A program made the position numbers and the translations under genes. This document shows positions 1-8,200 of a DNA stretch of 13,605 bases, one piece after another. Source of the stretch: Theristus sp. LFF4_11 (Eukaryota; Nematoda; Chromadorea; Monhysterida; Xyalidae); contig JASANC010001138.1 in NCBI GenBank assembly GCA_030248135.1, positions 1 to 13,605 on the forward strand, written 5' to 3'. Numbering within the stretch: the stretch's first letter is position 1; every line of letters begins with the position of its first letter. Under the pieces are notes generated by a model. The model was not told the DNA's origin, searched no databases, and saw only the letters and a program-made list of their open reading frames with translations.

Positions 1-1002
1 TACAACAACAATTGACAAAATTCACATCCGCATAGGGATAATCAAGTGCTGGCAACACTCCATTCAGAAACATGACCTTTTCGGCGTTTTGAGTTGACGA
101 GACGAGATCGGCTGTACACAAACACCTGCACTGGCTTCAGAGAACATTCGTTTGCTTGCCACGCCTGTTGGTGGCGATCGCCGGGTATCTGCGCGCGATT
201 GTCGATAGTTTGGGGTATTTAGACGAGTTCAGCCGCCAAAAGTCTAGCATTAGGTAACTTTTGTCCGGTTCGTCGATAAAATCATCCGACTCGTACATAT
301 TCATTTCGCCGCGCAGTTCGTCTTCCAAGATTGGATTCACCTGACGGGTTGCGCGGTCGCGCAGCGTGGAAACTTCAATGCCTCCGTAGGGGCCAGTCGA
401 TTTCTTTTTTGGTTCGGGCTCGCGTTCACTTTCGTCATCGTCGTTGTTCGCGATCTCGGATGTATCGTCGCAGATTTGTGGGCGTCTCCGGTCGTTTCAA
501 GATTTTCTTTGGAATGTGAAGTAGTTCACAACGAATAACGCCTTCATTTTTTTCGAAGACGACTGCAGTATTCTTGAATCGCGGATCAGCGTGCCGTGGC
601 CCGTTTGTGGAAAAGCGCCGGAAGCGTGTGTCGGTGCTGGTCAGCAGCGTTTTTTTCGTCGTACCAATGCCACTCGCATCGACTTGTTCGATGCGCTGCA
701 TACTCAGTGCGCAAGCGGCGGGCAACACCATTGAAATGGATTCGTCGTCGTGGTTCGTCGTTGGGGAGTTTATCGGGTTTAGGGGATCACACTCCGCGCC
801 ACGCACGGTACACACGTCGCTAAAATCGCTGGTGTTCTGGGGCTCACAAAAAAACAACTGTTTGACAGCTAACTGAATATGACCAACGAAAATGGCTGAT
901 TTAAAAACCCTGCTATTGTTCATCAACAACGTCAGGCCAAATGCTGGCAACCGCGTTTTTAAAGTGGACGATGCTGCACATAAGTTTACCACTCAAGACA
1001 AT
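1..1002 (-). pseudogene. Broken hAT transposase fragment (copy 1)
   Basis: Read on the - strand, this is a decayed C-terminal part of a hAT-superfamily transposase, homologous to copy 2 at about 4340-5312 in the opposite orientation. Frame 992-435 holds VLPAACAL..RIEQVDA and the DPRFKNTAVVF segment. Frame 340-137 holds the start of the dimerisation domain (LDFWRLNSSKYPKLSTIARRY). One-base differences from copy 2 at about 470, 180 and 135 shift the frame, so it cannot make a whole protein. Homology to copy 2 stops abruptly near 1002. The GC-rich element end seen in copy 2 would lie beyond the left edge. The N-terminal zinc finger and most of the catalytic core are absent. Confidence 0.8.
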
Positions 1003-1600
1003 ACGACATCAGCATTGCAAGTGCTCATTGCACTTTGCTTTCAAGACAATATTTTTTGTTCATTTTTTATATAGATTTTCACTTTACAAAAAAGGGGTTG
1101 GCTTAGAGCAGGGTGAACGGGTAAAAACATAACAGCAGAATTACAAACTTCGCATTTTAAATTTGTTTTTAACAAGCGGGTTTAATTAGAAATGTGTCAA
1201 TTTAAAAAACAAAATTTCAAATCGGGTTGCAAAATGACATCGGCATTGGAAGTGCTCATTGCACTATGCTTTCAAAACAATATTTTTTGTTTATTTTTTA
1301 TATTTTCACTTTACAAAAAAGGATTGGCTTAGAACAGGGTGAACGGGTAAAAAAACATAATTACAAACTTCGCATTTTAAATTTGTTTCAACAAGCGGGT
1401 GTAATTAGAAATGTGTCAAAAACAAAAATTCAAAATTTTTCTTTTCACTTTTCAAAAAAGGATTGGCTCAAGGCAGCGTGAACAGGTAAAAACACACAGC
1501 AAACTTATAAACTTCGCATTTTAAGTTTGTTTTCAAAACGCGGGTTTAATTTAAAAAATGTGTCAATTTCAAAAACAAAAATTCAAAATTGCAATATTAC
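1003..1600 (+). repeat. Tandem repeats of about 200-230 bp, nearly three copies
   Basis: Successive diverged units share the landmarks GTGCTCATTGCACT, CAATATTTTTTGTT, TTGGCTTAGA.CAGGGTGAACGGGTAAAAA, AAACTTCGCATTTTAA and GCGGGT.TAATT. The third unit lacks the first landmarks. Another copy of the second half occurs at about 3340-3475, again upstream of the same hairpin-bearing segment. The array is therefore part of a mobile element body (the Helitron-like family below) and not host sequence. No coding content is supported. Confidence 0.72.
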
Positions 1601-2002
1601 AAATTACATTCAAAAACGATTTTTATAAAACGTTACGTTTTGTCGTTTCAATTCAATTAACTTTAAAATCGTTTTTCACATTTTTAACGGGAACGGCAAA
1701 TGACCATTGATGATTAAAAACGATTGTTTTTAATTTTAAAAGGGAATGCAGTAAAGATTGTGTTCTTAATCAGAAGATTGTTTTTGATAATTAAAACGGG
1801 AAAAACTAAATCAACCCAAAATCAAAATGCAATGCATTTTTAGACCGGTCGTGGGCACGGTTCAAAAAACCAAAATCCACTCAAAAATAATAATTGTATT
1901 TATCAGCTAACCGTGCCGTAGGCACGGGTCAATTGGCTAGTCCATACAAAAATGATTGTATTTATCAGCTAACCGTGCCGTAGGCACGGGTCAATTGGCT
2001 AG
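1003..2002 (+). mobile_element. Helitron-like non-autonomous element, two tandem 3' ends
   Basis: The 3' part ends in a 7-bp hairpin CCGTGCC-GTA-GGCACGG (1911-1927), a 9-nt spacer and CTAG at 1937-1940, followed by T. The last about 62 bp is then repeated exactly in this part, with a hairpin at 1973-1989 and CTAG at 1999-2002, followed by T. A hairpin about 10 nt before CTRR-T is the known Helitron 3' end. The 5' boundary is not determined; the start given is where homology to the hAT fragment ends. There is no Rep/helicase gene. The reverse-orientation copy at 2579 shares about 130 bp. Confidence 0.6.
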
Positions 2003-2030
2003 TACCACCTATAGTCACATTAACACAGTA

Positions 2031-2046
2031 TTTTCCTGCATTCCAG
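2031..2046 (+). promoter_or_regulatory. Pyrimidine-rich splice acceptor 70 bp before the start codon
   Basis: The stretch ending ...TTTTCCTGCATTCCAG at 2046 has the form of a 3' splice site and lies in the presumed 5' leader. It could be a trans-splicing acceptor for a spliced leader, as used by nematodes, or the acceptor of a 5'-UTR intron whose first exon lies upstream. Only the motif is seen; its use is inferred. Confidence 0.3.
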
Positions 2047-2116
2047 CCACTAGCACTACTGATTGATTCTATATCTAACGCCATACATCAACTCCACTCT
2101 AAAGAAAACCGTCATC

Positions 2117-2230
2117 ATGCCGCAAACGATCGTGACCCAAGTCGCCTATCTACTGTTGCTCGTGCCGCTGATGTGCGCTGCGTTAAGCTGTGTGGAGGAC
2201 AAATTTGGCAAAGGCGTAATCAGTTGCAAG
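2117..2230 (+). CDS. Exon 1: signal peptide and first cysteines of three-finger domain 1
   Basis: Begins at the ATG at 2117 (A at -3). It encodes 38 residues: a short polar start, a hydrophobic core (YLLLLVPLM, residues 11-19), a likely cleavage site after CAA (residue 22), then LSC at 23-25 and ISC at 35-37. A mature chain starting in LxC is typical of Ly6-type proteins. The donor is AAG|GTGCCA at 2230/2231, phase 0. The open frame extends upstream to 2063 but has no earlier ATG. The exon is only 114 bp past a Helitron-like 3' terminus (2002), so little native promoter can lie between them. Confidence 0.66.
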
Positions 2231-5200
2231 GTGCCACATTTAGAATATTGAATAAACAAACCTTTCAACATTTTGTTAAGTCAGTAACTTGGTTGCCAGA
2301 AATAATGAACTTTTTGTGGATTTGTTTGTTTCAGGGCAGTTTTTGTTAGAAAATCATTGAGAACTCTTTTTTTCATAACAACCAGAAACCGTCTTAGTTT
2401 AAGCTAACACTTAATCCAAAACTTTTCAACAAAATGATGAAGAAAAATATTGTTTTGAACGCATAATGTAATGTCCACTTACAACGACGATGACAATGTG
2501 CGTTTTGCGACGCGATTGAAAAAAAATCAAACTCTTTTCAAAGACGGTTTTGTTTCATCTTTCGTTATTGGTCATAAACTAGCCAATTGACCCGTGCCTA
2601 CGGCACGGTTAGCTGACAAATACAATTATTATTTTTGAGTGTTTTTTGCTGTTTGACCCGTGCCCACGACCTGGAATAAAAATTCATTGCATTTTGATTT
2701 TGAGTTGCTTTAAACGACTGTTATTGGTTTACATATCAATTATTATCAATTATCCTTCATTTTCAGCACTTTGTGCGTTTGCTTTTTTTAAGTCAGTATT
2801 TTTACTGCTTTTTTCATGAAACGTGCATTGCTGATTTTATTGCTATCGACCATAACCTGACTTAGTCACCATAGGACTTATTACTGTGTAGCTTGGTTAA
2901 CGCTGGTTTCAGCATCAATCAAAGCCACAGATATTATTCTGTCAAACTCGTCAACATTTTGATGGGAACCTGTTTTCCATTCATCGTAATAATATTCTTC
3001 ATCGTAATCAGCAACAAACAACTGCCATTCCCGTTTGAAATATCAAAACAAACCTTTATTAGTTTCTTCAATGTCGCTTACTTGTTGGTTCAATTTTCGT
3101 TGATCAGCTGCATTCCACTGTCATTCCTGTTTAAAATACCATGACCAAAATTTGGTCAGAAAAACCTCCAACTGTTTTCTAGTAGTGTTCCAAGTTTCAG
3201 CTCGAAACACCTCAGCACAAGCCAGTGAGAGCATTTTAGAATTGGAACCTTTTTTGGCTCACCCTGTATAAAACAGTGTTTCTTAAAAATGTTTTTTTTA
3301 AACAACGTCACTTTTTTATGTTGTTGTCCATTTTTATTTTTACTCTACAAAAAAGATTGGCTCAGGGCAGGGTGAACGGGTAAAAAACATAATAGCAAAA
3401 TTATAAACTTCGCATTTTGAATTTGTTTTTAAAACGCGGGGTTTAATTTAAAAAATGTGTCAATCAAGATTGTTTTGTGATAATTTAAACGGGAACGACT
3501 AAAACAGCTCAAAATCAAAATGTAATGCATTTTTAATCCGGGTCGTGGGCGGGCACGGTTCAAAAGACCAAACTCCACTCAAAAATAATAATTGGATTTA
3601 TCAGCTAACCGTGCCGTAGGCACGGGCGTTCGGTTTTCTGTTTCGAACCTTTTGTTGGACTGGGGCCTCTGTTCGCGCGTCCTTCGGACTTCTGTTTGGC
3701 ACGTTTGTACAAAAAATGGTCCTTTTAGACGGAGATCGGGTTCAATGCGATTGCCTGCTCATGGATGTTGCCAGTGCGTTTTGACCAAAACGAATCACTG
3801 ACTCTGAAACAGTTCTTGGAGGCGCCGCTAAAATGCTTTGCAAAAGAACAACAAGGGTCCCTCCGTGCTTACGAGGTATACTACTAATAGCATATCTACA
3901 TATTTGAACGTATCAAACCAAACTGACTCCTGATTGAGGAAAGAGAAATGTCTATAATCACAAAATCACTTTTACTTGTTTTTTATTGCTTCATAGTTGA
4001 TGGATTTGTATTATATTGTGAAAGTACGTGGGTCTGCCGAATTTTTTGATGGAGAAAAACCACAAGTTCTGCTCCATTGTCTGCCAATTTTTTTGGTTCC
4101 CCGTAGGGATGGAGCCGGTTCCGGTCCGGATTCCGGATTCCGGCGCCTAAAATTAGATCAATGGCCGAGACCCGCGAATTAACAAGTTGATTCCTCCGTT
4201 TCAGAGCTGTTCAATGGTTTGACAAATTTGTTTCGGTGCTTTGTTGGTTTTGTTGTTGTGCATTTGACATGTGATCAGTGAGCGTTGCTTTAGTTTAGTG
4301 TTCTGTTCAATGGTAAATGGTTCACAGCTTTTGTCTTGAGTGGTAAACTTATGTGCAGCATCGTCCACTTTAAAAAACGTGGCTGCCAGCATTTGGCCGT
4401 CGTTGTTGATGAACAATAGCAGGTTTTTTTTTAAATCAGCCATTTTCGTTGGTCATATTCAGTTAGCTGTCAAACAGTTGCTTTTTTGTGAGCCCCAGAA
4501 CACCAGCGATTTTAGCGACGTGTGGTACCGTGGGTGTGCGGGGGTGCCGTGATCCCCTAAAACCCGATAAACCCCCCAACGACGAATCCATTTCAGTGGT
4601 GTTGCCCGCCGTTTGCGCACTGAAGCAGCGCATCGAACAAGTCGATGCGAGTGGCATTGGTACGACGAAAAAAACGCTGCTGACCAGCATCGACACACGC
4701 TTCCGTGCGCTTTTCCACAACGGGCCACGTACGTTGATCCGCGATTCAAGAATACTGCAGTCGTCTTCGAAAAAAATGAAGGCGTTATTCGTTGTGAACT
4801 ACTTCACATTCCAAAGAAAATCTTGAAACGACCGGAGACGCCCACAAACTGCGACGATACATCCGAGATCGCGAACAACGACGATGACGAAAGTGAACGC
4901 GAGCCCGAACCAAAAAAGAAATCGACTGGCCTCTACGGAGGCATTGAGTTTCACGCTGCGCGACCGCGCAACCCGTCAGGTGAATCCAATCTTGAAGACG
5001 AACTGCGCGGCGAAATGAATATGTACGAGTCGGATGATTTTATCGACGAACCGGACAAAAGTTACCTAATGCTAGACTTTTGGCGGCTGAACTCGTCTAA
5101 ATACCCCAAACTATCGACAATCGCGCGCAGATACCTGGCATCGCCACCAACAGGCGTGGCAAGCAAACGAATGTTCTCTGAAGCCAGGCAGGTGTTTGTG

Positions 5201-8200
5201 TACAGCCGATCTCGTCTGTCAACTCAAAACGCCGAAAAGGTCATGTTTCTGAATGGAGTGTTGCCAGCACTTGATTATCCCTATGCGATGTGAATTTTGT
5301 CAATTGTTGTTGTAATTTTTGGTTGGTTCATGTGCTGTGTCTTGCTGACTTTGTTTCTGTGTCTGTGCTGTTTTATGCTAAAAATGTGATGAAGAAGCGA
5401 CGAAATGTGCGTAGATGTTTTTTAGACATAAAAAGGCCATTCCGGTCCGGATTCCGGCAATGTTTGCCGGATCCGCCCGGCCGGAATGGGCTTTTGCCGG
5501 ATCCGGCCCGGATTCCGGCAAATTTGCCGGATCAATCCCTAGTTCCCCGTTGCAGCTACACCTGTAGATTGTAAAACCGCTTTCATGTGAGACTGCAGAA
5601 TTTTTTAATAGAGGGATCGAGGCATGAAAACTATTTTTTATTTGACGAACATGACGATGACGAACACTAGATCACGTTAACTCAGGTCATCATGATGAAT
5701 GCAATTCTACGGTTATGACTTACAATTGTATATGCATTTTTTGATTTTGTGACTTGGGTATTGTTCAAAATTTATTCAAACGTGTTCGGATTAAAATAAC
5801 GTCATTTCCTTTAAAAACGCCCGTTTGTCAAAGTACAGGCACTAAAATGTCAGCTTGATGTGACTGATTCGACATTCACTACTTGTTTGTAGGAAGAAAC
5901 CGGCTAAACGGAAAGTCTGGCTTGCTCTGAACGGCAAGCGCGTGTTTGGCGGCACATGACGTCATTTCAGAAAGACACGTTTAAAAAATAGGTCATACTA
6001 AATTTAACACACGTATTATGATTATCTAAAAATGCGGAAGACGCATATAAAAGGAGGAATATGGCTTTGTGTAAGCAGTGAGAGACTTTTTTGCATCACA
6101 ACTATTTCCACTCTGACGTGGTACGTGGATACAAGTACATAAAAGTCATATTTTGCGCCGCGTTTGTTTTGCTGAAAAAAAACTTAAAAAAGCTTCATAA
6201 GCGTTTTTCAATTGTCAACTTCAGTTTATGTGCGAAATTCTGCTAACTGAAACAAAAAATCAGAGACTGCAAAGCATTGCTGCAGATAAGCTTTATTGTT
6301 GATGACGTACGCACAGATATCCACGTACACACCAGTGACAAAAATGTGTTGGCTTCCGTTGATTTTCACCCTTTTACCCATTCCAAAAACCCGAAGGTAT
6401 CAAAGTCCTGTGAATTGTTGTAGGAAGAGTGTGGATGCTGACTGAACTGTCCGTTCCGTGAGCCATTGCCTTCTCCACAAGAAGGGGACATGCCTCTGCG
6501 CAATGCCTTTTCCTTGGCAAAGCAGTGTCAGTGATCAAATATATAATCTCTGTTTTGGTAGTTTTAGGTCACTATTTGCTCGAAATGCAGCGAATGTAAA
6601 AGTTTCGTTTGTCGAAAAGTAACAGGGCTACCATGTGTGCAACCAAAATAATGAATAAACGGCGCAAAAATATGGCTCTTATGTACTTGTATCCTATAGT
6701 TGTACTATATACTTATAGTTGTGATGCCAAAAAATTTCTCACGGCTAACACAAAGCCATATTCCTCCTTTTATATGCGTCTTCCGCACTTTTAGATAATA
6801 TTCTGACTTTTATGTACAAAAGCCCCAAAAATCAGACAAAATTCAGAATGCGTTGAACATATTCTTCCGAACTTTCCATTCGGCAACAGCGCACTGAATT
6901 TTTTTCCATTTTTCGTTTTGGAGAGATGTCACCAGCTTTCATGGCCGATTTGCCCGAAATCGTCAGGATTCAGTATCTAAAATCGCTCACATAAGAATAA
7001 GAATCAAACCTAAAATCCGTGATCAGCGCATTGAATTACCCTGGGCTACACAGGTATCCTGTTTTTTGTTTTTAGACCGATTTCACCAATTTCCGCGGGC
7101 GATTCGGCCGAAATCGTCACAGTCATCATCCTACAGCTTGCACACACACAGAAACTAACGTGAAATTTGTGATCAGCGCATTGAACTACACAATTTTCTT
7201 ATTTTTTGTTTTTTGCCCCGATTTCGTCAATGTCCACGGCCGATTCGCCCAAAATCGGTACGATTCAATATCTAGAGTGGCTTTCACTAGAAAACAAACC
7301 TAAAATTCGTGATCAGCGCATTGAATTACCCCGGGCTACACCATTTTCTTATTTTTTTGTTTCTGGACCGATTTCGCCAATTTCCACGGCCGATTCGCTC
7401 AAAGTCATCACGATTCAATATATAGAGTTGCTCACATAAGAAAACTAACCGAAAATTCATGATCAGCGCACCGAAGAACGCTCGAATACATTACTTTCTC
7501 ATTTTTTATTTTTGGACCGATTTCGCAAATTTCCACGGCCGATTCGCCCGAAGTCGTAACGACTTTGGTTATTTAGCTGGTCATTGTTTAATTTTCGATT
7601 GTTTAGGCTAACTACAGGGTGAGCCAAAAAAAAGGTTCCAATTCTAAAATGCTCTCACTGGCTTTTGCTGAGGTGTTTTGAGCTGAAAATTGGAACACTA
7701 TTAGAAAACATTTGGAGGTTTTTCTGACCAAAATTTTGTTACGGTATGTTGCCCCTATCACTCACTACAGCAGAATATCTGGAACATGAAAAATCGACAA
7801 ATGTTGTGAAATACAAAGGGTGGATTTAGCTGTAATAAAGGGACCGCACAGCTTAAAATTTTTTGAACACGGTTAGAACACTTTGGGAAGTTTTTTGTGA
7901 TAAAAATTTTTTTGGCTTACATGTATCAGTTCATTAACAGTGTAGTTTTCAAAAAAATAGCAATTTTTGACGAAAAAAAACGTTTATCCATAATCTCAGT
8001 GTTTATCTTGCTCATAAACGGACTTCCGAATCGTCACGCGGGGTCAAATTGGATTTTGTACGAAATTGCCGAACCACTGTGGAGAAGTTATTCGCATGTT
8101 CCCACCAATTGGCAGACCAGACTCGCTGCTCTGCCGTCCACTTAATCATGATGGCAGCAAAGACTGAAAATGGAGTTGCATCTTTCACTGCAGAAAACAA

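Larger units (their letters stand above)
4104..5541 (+). mobile_element. hAT element with both ends and an 8-bp target duplication (copy 2)
   Basis: The element starts TAGGGATGGAGCCGG at 4104 and ends at 5541 with the inverted counterpart (reverse complement TAGGGATTGATCCGG; 13 of 15 match). It is flanked on both sides by the identical octamer GTTCCCCG (4096-4103 and 5542-5549). Eight-base target duplications and short (C/T)AGGG-type termini are the hallmark of hAT transposons. Inside both ends are repeated CCGGATTCCGG-like motifs (about 4111-4145 and 5439-5535), as expected for subterminal transposase-binding repeats. At 1,438 bp it is far shorter than an autonomous hAT and carries only the damaged 3' half of a transposase gene. 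It lies in intron 2, 228 bp past exon 2. Confidence 0.86.

Noticed and set aside
2893..3144. Hydrophobic 83-residue open frame that could be a membrane protein
   Set aside because: AT-rich DNA commonly gives Phe/Ile-rich frames. There is no good start, no splice sites in phase with the gene, and an internal degenerate repeat.
4201..4749. Antisense frames across the hAT element (for example 4201-4443 and 4459-4749) and sense counterparts at 574-876
   Set aside because: These are shadows of the transposase fragment, which is recognised on the opposite strand in both copies.
5957..5964. TGACGTCA as a functional CREB/ATF site
   Set aside because: An eight-base palindrome in a transposon-rich intron is weak evidence; listed only as a note under the surrounding stretch.
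6470..6570. Possible snRNA gene: a CCTTCT/AGAAGG hairpin and a GATCAAATATATAATCTCTG stretch loosely like part of U2
   Set aside because: The match is short and interrupted, and the expected 5' end, stem order and Sm site could not be laid out. A covariance-model search would decide.
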